Source of the DNA: Methanosphaera sp. rholeuAM74
GTDB taxonomy: Archaea > Methanobacteriota > Methanobacteria > Methanobacteriales > Methanobacteriaceae
Direction of reading: 5' to 3'
Length of the DNA: 8,730 nucleotides
Assembly (NCBI GenBank): GCA_003266075.1
Contig: MUZZ01000159.1
Coordinates: forward strand, 1-8,730
Shown: positions 1 to 6,361 of the stretch, one piece after another
Layout of the letters: every line of letters starts with the position of its first letter
Position numbering within the stretch: position 1 is the first letter of the stretch
Notes under the pieces: generated by a model
Told to the model about the DNA's origin: nothing
The model's database searches: none
The model's input: the letters and a program-made list of their open reading frames with translations, nothing else
Made by a program: the position numbers and the translations under genes

Positions 1-1
1 C

Positions 2-115
2 TTCTACAAGACGGAGAGGTTCAAGATGAGTATAACCGATGCGTTAACACCACTATTAAAGAAAATTATTTCAAACAAAGATATTATGGAAAAACTTGAA
101 AATCATGATAATTGA
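2..115 (+). CDS. 3' end of an unidentified gene, or a 29-residue peptide
   Basis: This reading frame is open from the window edge to a TGA at 113-115 and ends in LENHDN. Its codons (AAG, AGG, TTA, ATA) resemble those of the other genes here. I do not recognise the product; it is hydrophilic and rich in Lys, Ile and Asn. There is an ambiguity: an ATG at 26-28 is preceded at 13-20 by GGAGAGGT, five bases upstream, which is a good ribosome binding site. The sequence could therefore be a short peptide of 29 residues starting MSITDAL, or the C-terminus of a longer protein beginning before the window. A T-run follows at 149-156, consistent with a transcript ending here. A competing frame from base 1 to 99 is open but uses less typical codons. 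Confidence 0.4.
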   Translation, partial: FYKTERFKMSITDALTPLLKKIISNKDIMEKLENHDN

Positions 116-465
116 AAAAACATATTATGAGAAAATCATTTTATAGTATTTTTTTTCTACAAATTTACATATTTCTTCTTATTCTTATCAATACATATCT
201 ATTTCTATTTAATATTACATGAAATTTCAAGAATCTAAATTGACATTAACAATGAAATCACATAATAAACCAACTCACGATATCATTACTCCCATATTAA
301 TGTCTGATGAGACTAATGTTTATAATATTCACCATTATTACATTGTTAAGCATATCTGCATTGACATGAAAGAAAACAATTAATACTGATATCTGGTCGG
401 GAAAAAGAGTGAGTTTGTGGGTGGTTACATAGTTTTTACTCTAACGGGGCTTGTTTATAGGCTTA
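116..465. other. Intergenic region between the left-edge gene and the lon 3' end
   Basis: About 350 AT-rich bases without a convincing gene. It holds the T-run at 149-156, a pyrimidine-rich stretch near 170-215, an imperfect hairpin at 296-317 (ATTA and GTCT pairing with AGAC and TAAT around a GATG loop, with a two-base bulge) and a 54-codon open frame at 219-383 that has no ribosome binding site. Downstream of lon on the - strand the only termination-like signal is a run of five T (plus-strand A at 402-406). Confidence 0.5.
141..158 (+). terminator. T-run transcription end after the left-edge gene
   Basis: A run of eight T (149-156) inside a T-rich stretch lies about 35 bases after the stop at 115. 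Archaeal RNA polymerase terminates at such T-tracts without a hairpin, and no stem-loop is visible here. Confidence 0.4.
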
Positions 466-2925
466 TTATTCAACATTTATTTTCTCTACGTCAATGTTTA
501 TTAGCTCTGTTTCTGGTAGTTTGATTGACAGTGTTTCGTATAGTACTTCGTCGATGGTTGTGACGGCTTTGAATTCTATCTTGTTTTTGACCTCGTCTGG
601 TACGTCGTCCAGGTCTTTAATGTTGTCTTCTGGTAGCAGTATCCTGGTGATGCCAGATCTTTGTGCGGCTATTACTTTCTCTTTTACTCCTCCTATGGGC
701 AGTACTTTTCCCCTTAATGATATTTCTCCAGTCATTGCAAGTTTGGAGTCTACTGGTGTGGATGTTACTATGGATGCAATCGTGGTTAGTATGGTCACAC
801 CAGCTGATGGGCCGTCCTTTGGTATTGATCCTTCCGGTACGTGTATGTGTAGGTCTACCTCATCGAAGTTTTCTTCCTTAGCGATGCTACCTAGCCGTGA
901 TTTGATTAGTGTGTATGCGATTTGTGCTGATTCCTTCATGACGTCACCTAGTTTACCAGTGAGTTCTAATCTGCCTTTACCTGGAGTCATGGCCGCTTCT
1001 ATGTAGAGTATGTCTCCTCCTACTGGGGTCCATGCTAGTCCTGTAACAACACCTGCTGGCTGTTTGTCTGGAACTATATCGTAGTGTGCCTTTTCATGTC
1101 CAAGTATGTCGTATAGCATTTCATCTTTTACGATGAATGGTAGGTCTATGTCGTCGACAACTATTTTTTCTGTAGTTGCACGTGCTATGGCTGCTATTTC
1201 ACGTTTGAGGCTTCGTACTCCAGCTTCCTTGGTGTATTTCTCTATTAGTGTGTTGAGGGCGTCATCTTCTATTATGAGGTCGTCCTTGCTTAGTCCATGT
1301 TCTTCGAGTACTTCTGGTATGAGGTGTTCTCTTGCTATGTGGGTCTTTTCCTGGTTGGTGTAGCTTTCTAGTTCTATTATTTCTAGTCTGTCTCGTAGTG
1401 GTGCTGGTATGTCTTGTAGAGAGTTGGCTGTTGCGATGAAGAAGACATCGGATAAGTCGTATGCTACTTCTAGGTAGTGGTCTGAGAATGTGTCATTCTG
1501 TTCTGGGTCTAGTACTTCTAGCAGTGCACTTGTGGGGTTTCCATTCACTGATTCGGTGAGCTTGTCTATTTCGTCTAGGATGAATACTGGATTGGTTTCT
1601 CCAGCCTTTTTCATTCCAGAAATTATTCGTCCAGGCAGTGCTCCTAGGTATGTTCGTCTGTGTCCTCTTATCTCTGATTCGTCTTTAACTCCTCCTAGAC
1701 TTACTCGTATGTATGGCCGATTTAGTGCTGTTGCAATGCTTTTTCCGAGGCTTGTCTTACCAGTTCCTGGTGGTCCTACAAATAGTAGGATGGATCCTTG
1801 TTTGTCGTCTTTCATCTTCATAACAGTCAGGTGTTGGATGATACGTTTTTTAACCTTTTTTAGTCCATAATGGTCGTTGTCTAACTGTTTTTGTGCTTTT
1901 TTGATGTCTATTTCTTTTTTGTTGCTTTTATGCCATGGCAGTTTTAGGATGGTGTCTAAGTAGTTTCTGATTATGTTTTCCTCTGAGTTGTTGGGTCCCT
2001 GCCTTTCTAGTTTGGAGACTTCCTCAAATGCTACTTCCCTGACTTCCTCTGGGAGGTCTGCTTCTTCTACTTTTTGTCGGTAGGTCTTGCTTTCCTCATC
2101 GGTCATTCCGAGTTCTTCCTGTATCATCTTCATCTGTTCACGCAGGAGGGTCTGTTTATGTATCTGGTTCATGTCCTCGTTAAGCTTCTTAGCTATCTGC
2201 ATTTGAAGATACATGGCATCCTTCTGTTCGGCAAGTAACTCTATTACTTCGAGGGTTCTTATCTTAACGGATTTCCTTTCAAGCAGTTTTTGTTTCTTCT
2301 CTATTGTAACTTTGATGTATGGGAATATCTCCGCAACCTTCTCTTGGATGTCTACCTTGTTAATGATTTGTTGGGCATACATATCACTTTGGGGGATGAT
2401 TTGGCTTATCATCTTTACTAGGTCGTTTATCTGTTTATTGAACGTTTTTGACTCCTCGGGTGTGATGTTGTTTATTTCCTCCATAATCAAGTATTCACAA
2501 TAGAAACGATTCTTTTCTTCTGTAATCCTTTTTATGAATACCTTATCCTTAACTTCTATGTCTAGAATGTAGTCTTGGGCAGTTTCATCCATGTTTTTTA
2601 TTTCGAGGATAGTACCCACATCATAGAATTCGACGTTGTTTTCATCTGTTTCAATCTTCTTGGGAGTTAGTATTACTCCGTGTTGCTCTTCGTTGATGTT
2701 TTCAAGAATCTTAGCAGTATGTTGTTTGTCTACATTAACGCTCATACGTGTATGTGGCAGGAATATGGTGTTGGGTATGATGATTACTGGTAGGATGCCA
2801 TCTGCTACTTCATCACCTCTTTTATCTATGGTAGTTTCATCGTTGCTTTCTGGAACAGGTATCTCATCATTTTGTCTTAACTCTTGGTTTAATGATAACT
2901 TATCATTTTCTTCTATATTTACTAT
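466..2925 (-). CDS. lon: ATP-dependent protease LonA (bacterial-type, soluble), start codon uncertain
   Basis: Lon is an ATP-driven ring protease that degrades damaged and regulatory proteins in the cytoplasm. Numbered from the proposed start at 2925 (819 residues), the order is: LON substrate-binding domain from about 45 (LPVIIIPNTIFLPHTRM), a charged helical linker at about 200-320, then the AAA+ module with Walker A GPPGTGKT (384-391), Walker B FILDEID (448-454), sensor-1 ATAN (498-501) and sensor-2 GVRSLKRE (569-576). The C-terminal protease domain carries catalytic Ser707 in PKDGPSAG and Lys750 in GGVKEK, the usual spacing of 43. No membrane segment is present, so this is LonA and not the membrane-bound archaeal LonB. 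The first in-frame ATG (2743-2745) gives 759 residues but cuts off the first conserved strand. The frame is open upstream to a TAA at 2947-2949 with no ATG, GTG or TTG. A good ribosome binding site at 2929-2940 is followed by ATA at 2923-2925, which I take as the start or a mutated start. Family and active site are certain; the 5' end is not. Confidence 0.93.
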   Translation of the reverse strand: MVNIEENDKLSLNQELRQNDEIPVPESNDETTIDKRGDEVADGILPVIIIPNTIFLPHTRMSVNVDKQHTAKILENINEEQHGVILTPKKIETDENNVEFYDVGTILEIKNMDETAQDYILDIEVKDKVFIKRITEEKNRFYCEYLIMEEINNITPEESKTFNKQINDLVKMISQIIPQSDMYAQQIINKVDIQEKVAEIFPYIKVTIEKKQKLLERKSVKIRTLEVIELLAEQKDAMYLQMQIAKKLNEDMNQIHKQTLLREQMKMIQEELGMTDEESKTYRQKVEEADLPEEVREVAFEEVSKLERQGPNNSEENIIRNYLDTILKLPWHKSNKKEIDIKKAQKQLDNDHYGLKKVKKRIIQHLTVMKMKDDKQGSILLFVGPPGTGKTSLGKSIATALNRPYIRVSLGGVKDESEIRGHRRTYLGALPGRIISGMKKAGETNPVFILDEIDKLTESVNGNPTSALLEVLDPEQNDTFSDHYLEVAYDLSDVFFIATANSLQDIPAPLRDRLEIIELESYTNQEKTHIAREHLIPEVLEEHGLSKDDLIIEDDALNTLIEKYTKEAGVRSLKREIAAIARATTEKIVVDDIDLPFIVKDEMLYDILGHEKAHYDIVPDKQPAGVVTGLAWTPVGGDILYIEAAMTPGKGRLELTGKLGDVMKESAQIAYTLIKSRLGSIAKEENFDEVDLHIHVPEGSIPKDGPSAGVTILTTIASIVTSTPVDSKLAMTGEISLRGKVLPIGGVKEKVIAAQRSGITRILLPEDNIKDLDDVPDEVKNKIEFKAVTTIDEVLYETLSIKLPETELINIDVEKINVE

Positions 2926-2928
2926 GTA

Positions 2929-2940
2929 ATCACGCTCCCC
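2929..2940 (-). promoter_or_regulatory. Ribosome binding site pointing to an upstream lon start
   Basis: On the - strand GGGGAG is followed by CGTGAT, then TAC, then ATA. The arrangement matches hisC in the same window (GGAGG, ATGTGAT, ATAC, ATG), so ATA sits where ATG is expected. No comparable ribosome binding site precedes the ATG at 2743-2745, where the upstream sequence is CTGCCACATACACGT. Confidence 0.55.
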
Positions 2941-2983
2941 TAATAATTATTATGCTGTTAGTTGTTAGTATTATCCTAATATG

Positions 2984-2994
2984 TTTATATATAA
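2984..2994 (-). promoter_or_regulatory. Candidate TATA box for lon
   Basis: The - strand reads TTATATATAAA, a near-ideal archaeal TATA box about 44 bases upstream of the lon ribosome binding site. A start about 25 bases downstream would leave a short leader. The core is nearly symmetric, so it could also work on the + strand, but pdaD has a better-placed box at 3143-3149. Confidence 0.5.
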
Positions 2995-3008
2995 TGTAAG
3001 TACATTAT
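2991..3008. repeat. Inverted repeat overlapping the lon TATA box
   Basis: ATAATGTA, two bases (AG), then TACATTAT make a perfect 8-bp inverted repeat. On the lon strand it covers the edge of the TATA box and the position where TFB binds just upstream. A dimeric regulator bound here would block initiation. The sequence is AT-rich, so chance is possible. Confidence 0.4.
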
Positions 3009-3132
3009 GTAATTTATATGTTTATAAGTTTACTTTACTTCTATTTTCTTATTTCTAATTTTTATGTGTCAGTCTCGTATAATATTATAATCAGAGTTGT
3101 ATATACATTTAATGTTACACACTTTGTGTCAT

Positions 3133-3149
3133 CCAAAAATGATATATAA
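3133..3149 (+). promoter_or_regulatory. pdaD promoter: BRE and TATA box
   Basis: A purine-rich element (CCAAAAATG, 3133-3141) is followed by TATATAA at 3143-3149. Initiation about 25 bases on, near 3172, would give a leader of about 30 bases before the ATG at 3202. A small inverted repeat (ACACA, CTT, TGTGT) lies just upstream at 3117-3129. Confidence 0.5.
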
Positions 3150-3187
3150 GAATAATTAATATAACTATTACTTAAGCTTAATTAATC

Positions 3188-3197
3188 AGGGGATGAT
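3188..3197 (+). promoter_or_regulatory. Ribosome binding site deciding the pdaD start
   Basis: AGGGGATGAT closely matches the complement of the 16S rRNA tail and ends four bases before the ATG at 3202. The ATGs at 3193 and 3196 lie inside this site and are unlikely starts. Confidence 0.6.
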
Positions 3198-3201
3198 GTG
3201 G

Positions 3202-3657
3202 ATGGAAATAACATTAACAAAGGGCAAAGCTGAGGGTCCTAATAAACTCAATGCATTCGACAACGCATTATTGGATGCTGGAATAGGAAATGTTAACCTA
3301 GTACCAGTTTCCAGTATGTTAGCTGCCGATACATATGAGATTCCAATGCCTAAACTAGAGCCTGGTGAGATGACAAATTGTGTTCTATCACACCAGTACT
3401 CACAAACACCTGATGATGTGATAGCAGCTGTACTGGCATATGCCCAATCAGAACAGATGGGCTGCGTGGTAGAAACTAGTGGAGTAAACAAGTTAAAACA
3501 AGAGTTAGAGGATGAGGCACGTTATATGGCAGAGTATATGCTGGAAAAAAGGGGCTTAGAAATGACTAAGTATAAGTCGATAATACAAACACACAGGGTA
3601 GAACAAAGGGCTAGCGTAGTAGCAGCATTAATATATCATAACCCCACTAGACACTAA
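3202..3657 (+). CDS. pdaD: Pyruvoyl-dependent arginine decarboxylase
   Basis: Converts arginine to agmatine and CO2 using a pyruvoyl group made by self-cleavage of the protein. In archaea agmatine feeds polyamine synthesis and, through TiaS, the agmatidine modification of tRNA-Ile. The 151-residue product has the family core LNAFDNALLDAGIGNVNL (16-33), followed by the cleavage site VSS: cutting between Ser37 and Ser38 would give a small beta chain and an alpha chain beginning with the pyruvoyl group. Glu91 in CVVET lines up with the catalytic Glu109 of the Methanocaldococcus jannaschii enzyme, recalled from family knowledge. The N-terminus is shorter than in M. jannaschii (165 residues in all) and lacks its first strand. 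The ATG at 3202 is preferred to 3193 because of the ribosome binding site. The gene has its own promoter, diverges from lon and converges on hisC with 37 bases between the stop codons. Confidence 0.93.
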   Translation: MEITLTKGKAEGPNKLNAFDNALLDAGIGNVNLVPVSSMLAADTYEIPMPKLEPGEMTNCVLSHQYSQTPDDVIAAVLAYAQSEQMGCVVETSGVNKLKQELEDEARYMAEYMLEKRGLEMTKYKSIIQTHRVEQRASVVAALIYHNPTRH

Positions 3658-3663
3658 AAAAAA
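3656..3663 (-). terminator. T-run end for the carbonic anhydrase-hisC transcript
   Basis: Eight A on the + strand read as eight T on the - strand, about 31 bases after the hisC stop. The run also overlaps the pdaD stop codon on the other strand. No equivalent T-run follows pdaD on the + strand. Confidence 0.5.
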
Positions 3664-3694
3664 TGGGGTGACTGGGTGGTGACGAGTTATCTAT

Positions 3695-4795
3695 CTATCC
3701 TACAACTTCTTCTAGTATTTTAACAAACTTAACATTCTTTGGATGGGTTTCAACACTAATTCTTATATAATATTCATCCATTTCCTGGAAACTCGTACAG
3801 TCACGCACTATAACTCCGTACTCCATTAGTTTGGCACTTAGCTGGGCTGCCGTGAAACCTGTTTCACGTATATCCATGAGCAAGTAGTTTGATTTTGATG
3901 GATAAATCTTAACATTGTCTATTCTGCTAATGCTGTCATAGAGGTATTCTCTTTCCTCGATACTTTTCTTCGTTGATTCTTTAATGTAGTCCTCATCGGA
4001 TAATGTTGCAATAACAGCCCTCTGGGATGGTACGGTTAGGCTGAATACTGGTTTTATCCTGGACATCTTTTCAACTAATTCTGGTGAAGTCAATCCATAA
4101 CCTATCCTCAAACCAGCAAGACCCATGACCTTTGAGAATGTTCTGATGATGAAGACGTTATCATATTCACTTAACAGGTTGACATTATTAGTTTCTGAGA
4201 ATTCCCAGTAAGCCTCATCAACCACTACTAGTGCATCGGTGGATTCTATGATACGGACTATGTCCTCCTGTGCTATAAGTCCACCAGTGGGATTGTTGGG
4301 AGTACAAAGGAATATTGCCTTTGTTCTATCCGTGATATTGTTTAAGACTGATTCAACATCAAGGCAGTTTTCTTCAACATTCCAGCTAGCATAGACTGCT
4401 TTAGCATTGTGCTGTTTGAAGACGTACTCATAATACGTGTATGTGGGTGGGTGGACTATGAACTCATCATCAGGGTCAATCAATGCCTTTGCAAGTACGT
4501 CGAACAGTTCATCAGCTCCGTCTCCACCAACGATGACCATGTCCTTATCCACACCTGCATAACGGGCAATTTCTTCTTTTAAGTACTCATGGTTACTTTC
4601 AGGGTATCTGTTTATCTCATCAACACAGTCGATGATTGCCTGTTTTGCCTTGGGTGATGCACCCCACGGATTCTCATTAGAACCTAACTTTATTATATTT
4701 TCCTCTTTTATTCCATACTTCTGTGCAATTTCCTTCTTTGAACGACCAGGAACGTATGTATTGAATTCATCTAAAACTTTTCTAGTTTCCACCAT
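3695..4795 (-). CDS. hisC: Histidinol-phosphate aminotransferase
   Basis: A PLP enzyme of histidine synthesis that interconverts imidazole acetol phosphate and L-histidinol phosphate with glutamate as amino donor. The 366-residue length is normal for the class I/II aminotransferase fold. Visible motifs are GSNENPWG (38-45) at the N-terminus, NNPTG (167-171), D193-A-Y (the PLP-ring Asp and Tyr196), the Schiff-base lysine K222 in TFSKVMGLAGLR, and Arg345 in YIRISVE, which binds the substrate carboxylate or phosphate. I chose the ATG at 4793-4795. An in-frame GTG at 4811-4813 would add MEDVIY, but it overlaps the ribosome binding site itself. The gene lies 24 bases after the carbonic anhydrase-like gene and is probably co-transcribed with it. 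No other his gene is in the window, so its role rests on the motifs alone; a broader aromatic aminotransferase activity cannot be excluded. Confidence 0.92.
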   Translation of the reverse strand: MVETRKVLDEFNTYVPGRSKKEIAQKYGIKEENIIKLGSNENPWGASPKAKQAIIDCVDEINRYPESNHEYLKEEIARYAGVDKDMVIVGGDGADELFDVLAKALIDPDDEFIVHPPTYTYYEYVFKQHNAKAVYASWNVEENCLDVESVLNNITDRTKAIFLCTPNNPTGGLIAQEDIVRIIESTDALVVVDEAYWEFSETNNVNLLSEYDNVFIIRTFSKVMGLAGLRIGYGLTSPELVEKMSRIKPVFSLTVPSQRAVIATLSDEDYIKESTKKSIEEREYLYDSISRIDNVKIYPSKSNYLLMDIRETGFTAAQLSAKLMEYGVIVRDCTSFQEMDEYYIRISVETHPKNVKFVKILEEVVG

Positions 4796-4799
4796 GTAT

Positions 4800-4811
4800 A
4801 TCACATCCTCC
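4800..4811 (-). promoter_or_regulatory. Ribosome binding site deciding the hisC start
   Basis: GGAGG (4807-4811) followed by ATGTGAT lies just before the ATG at 4795. This excludes the GTG at 4813 as start, because that codon overlaps the site. Confidence 0.55.
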
Positions 4812-4819
4812 ACATAATT

Positions 4820-5287
4820 TTATTTTTCGAATGCTAATCTAACATAGGTATCAGCATTTCTTTGTATACTACTAATCTCATCTTCAGTCAAATCTCTTAC
4901 AGCCTTTGCAGGTGAACCAATAATGAGTGAACCTTCTGGAAAGCTTTTATTTTCCGTCACTAGTGCTCCTGCACCTACAAGACAATTTCTACTAATCTTT
5001 GCACCATTAAGTACAATAGCACCCATGCCGATTAACACGTTATCTTCTAGGCTACAACCATGTATTATCGCACCATGACCTACCGAAACGTTTTCTCCAA
5101 TTTCAACGGGATAACCATCACTAACATGTATAACACAATTATCCTGAACATTAGAATTTTCTCCAATACTAATTGGAGCTTCATCACCCCTCACCACGGC
5201 ATTATACCATATGGACACATTATCCGATAGTTTAACGTCACCTATCACTTTAGCTCCATCAAATACTTTCACTTTGTTATCATTCAT
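4820..5287 (-). CDS. Gamma-class carbonic anhydrase-like hexapeptide-repeat protein
   Basis: A 155-residue left-handed beta-helix protein. Hexapeptide repeats of the form (I/V)G(E/D)N fill residues 12-125, and a short C-terminal helix follows. The three zinc ligands of gamma carbonic anhydrases are in place: His54 (CVIHVSD), His71 and His76 (GHGAIIHGC). Arg33 in VVRGD and Gln48/Asn50 in NVQDN match other active-site positions. The acidic loop that carries the proton-shuttle glutamate of Methanosarcina Cam is absent, so the protein is of the shorter CamH/PaaY/YrdA type, whose carbonic anhydrase activity is not always shown. The start at 5287 has an excellent ribosome binding site (GGAGGTCA, 5293-5300). 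It is the first gene of a likely two-gene operon with hisC. Substrate is uncertain; bicarbonate supply is one possibility, and other hydrolase or acyltransferase roles exist in the family. Confidence 0.85.
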   Translation of the reverse strand: MNDNKVKVFDGAKVIGDVKLSDNVSIWYNAVVRGDEAPISIGENSNVQDNCVIHVSDGYPVEIGENVSVGHGAIIHGCSLEDNVLIGMGAIVLNGAKISRNCLVGAGALVTENKSFPEGSLIIGSPAKAVRDLTEDEISSIQRNADTYVRLAFEK

Positions 5288-5333
5288 GGGCTTGACCTCC
5301 TAGTTTCAAATTAAAGTATATCTTTTTTAATAT

Positions 5334-5341
5334 CTCTTATA
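5334..5341 (-). promoter_or_regulatory. Candidate TATA box for the carbonic anhydrase-hisC operon
   Basis: The - strand reads GACTATAAGAG. Initiation about 25 bases downstream would fall near 5312, just before the ribosome binding site at 5293-5300. A second AT-rich option (GATATACTT) lies closer but seems too near the ribosome binding site. Confidence 0.35.
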
Positions 5342-5559
5342 GTCTTTACTTATGAACAAGGTTACTAATATGATTTCGTATTTAATCAAAAACTTACTAA
5401 TCTTTGGACAATGACTTTGAAAGTTCACCAAAATTATAAAGTATCTCTTAATTCTTCCATTATAATATATTCTAAAATCAAAAAAAGGGATATTTTGAAG
5501 TTATCATTATTATCCACTACTTTTTCTTGAATCATTATTTTTTTATATTTTGTTTTACA

Positions 5560-5569
5560 TAAATATATT
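5560..5569 (+). promoter_or_regulatory. Candidate TATA box for the radical SAM/ASCH-TPR operon
   Basis: TAAATATATT lies about 55 bases upstream of the ATG at 5624, which would place transcription initiation near 5590. The surroundings are very AT-rich, so the exact box is uncertain. Confidence 0.35.
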
Positions 5570-5623
5570 CTATCGTATCAATGTTTTTTTCTCTTAACGT
5601 AACTGTTGTGGAAGTGTGTTTAT

Positions 5624-6346
5624 ATGAATATACAGCCTAATTATTCTTCACTGGATTTTCCTGGTAAAATGGCTTTGGTGTTATTTACTCCTGGATGTGA
5701 TTTAAGATGTAAGTATTGTCATAATCCACAACTGATTAAGAATGAGCATTTGAGTAGGTGGGATGTTGAAGAGATAGAAGAGGAAATTGATAACAACATT
5801 GATTTTATTGACGCTATCGTGTTAAGTGGTGGCGAACCATTACTTCACGTGGATGTCATTAAGGGATTTATAGCTAAGGCTAAACAGAACAACCTTCTTG
5901 TGAAGCTTGACACTAATGGTCTGCATCCTGATAAGTTAACAGAGGTTTTGGATGACATAGATTATGTTGCAATGGATATTAAGGCTCCACTAGATAAGTA
6001 TTATAAGATTTCCGACGTCTATCCAAGCAACGTTTCAGAGTTAATTAACCAGTCAATTAATCTTATAATGGATAGTGGAATTTTTCTTGAATGTCGCACT
6101 ACCTATGTTCCTGATTTGTTAGTACCAGAGGATATAGTAGAAATCACAAGAAATCTTAACTGTGACATGTATACTCTCCAGCAGTTTAGAAATAGGGTGA
6201 CCTTGGATTCTGGTCTATCTTCAGTTGATGAACCTAACCCAGAGGATTTAGTGAGGATTATAGAGTCATTGGATGTGTCTATACCAGAGATTCATCTTAA
6301 ATCTAACCAGTTTGGTAACCAGACTATAATACGAAATATGGATTAA
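5624..6346 (+). CDS. Radical SAM activating enzyme, anaerobic ribonucleotide reductase activase-like
   Basis: Reductively cleaves S-adenosylmethionine with a [4Fe-4S] cluster to place a glycyl radical on a partner enzyme, most likely the anaerobic class III ribonucleotide reductase NrdD. The 240-residue product opens with the conserved NrdG2-type N-terminus (SSLDFPGKMALVLFTPGC) and carries the cluster motif CDLRCKYC (Cys25, Cys29, Cys32) and the SAM-contacting LSGGEP (67-72). KLDTNG and DYVAMDIKAP follow in their usual places. There is no extra ferredoxin-like cysteine cluster, unlike larger glycyl-radical activases. The ATG at 5624 is preferred over the in-frame TTG at 5606: it has GGAAGTG seven bases upstream, and the conserved start of the family is close to MNIQPN. 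It is followed after 15 bases by the ASCH-TPR gene, so the two probably share a transcript. No nrdD is in the window, so the partner is inferred from the family; another glycyl-radical enzyme is possible. Confidence 0.85.
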   Translation: MNIQPNYSSLDFPGKMALVLFTPGCDLRCKYCHNPQLIKNEHLSRWDVEEIEEEIDNNIDFIDAIVLSGGEPLLHVDVIKGFIAKAKQNNLLVKLDTNGLHPDKLTEVLDDIDYVAMDIKAPLDKYYKISDVYPSNVSELINQSINLIMDSGIFLECRTTYVPDLLVPEDIVEITRNLNCDMYTLQQFRNRVTLDSGLSSVDEPNPEDLVRIIESLDVSIPEIHLKSNQFGNQTIIRNMD

Positions 6347-6361
6347 AGAAAGGGAATTGTT

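Larger units (their letters stand above)
5288..5623. other. Divergent intergenic region
   Basis: About 335 AT-rich bases between the carbonic anhydrase-like gene and the radical SAM gene. Candidate promoters for both directions lie near its ends. The middle (5345-5550) holds A- and T-runs and one 20-codon open frame (5352-5414) without a ribosome binding site. I see no RNA gene, repeat or riboswitch. Confidence 0.5.

Noticed and set aside
302..313. GTCTGATGAGAC contains a CTGA and a TGATGA, like the D and C boxes of an archaeal C/D sRNA
   Set aside because: The next CTGA is at 386, too far for a C/D sRNA of the usual size of about 60 bases, and no second C/D pair is at the right spacing.
219..383. 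A 54-codon + strand open frame beginning MKFQESKLTL
   Set aside because: No ribosome binding site before the ATG, odd His/Tyr/Ile-rich composition and no recognisable motif; open frames of this length arise by chance in AT-rich DNA.
494..1006. A long + strand open frame (170 codons) opposite lon, and similar ones at 1106-1363, 1490-1870, 2213-2503 and 2636-2929
   Set aside because: All are antisense to the well-supported lon frame, have Ser/Leu-rich low-complexity translations and no ribosome binding sites.
3186..3491. A - strand 101-codon frame opposite pdaD
   Set aside because: It is the complement of a strongly supported gene and has no ribosome binding site or recognisable motif.
5352..5414. 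A 20-codon frame beginning MNKVTNMISY in the divergent intergenic region
   Set aside because: Too short, no ribosome binding site and no promoter at a sensible distance.
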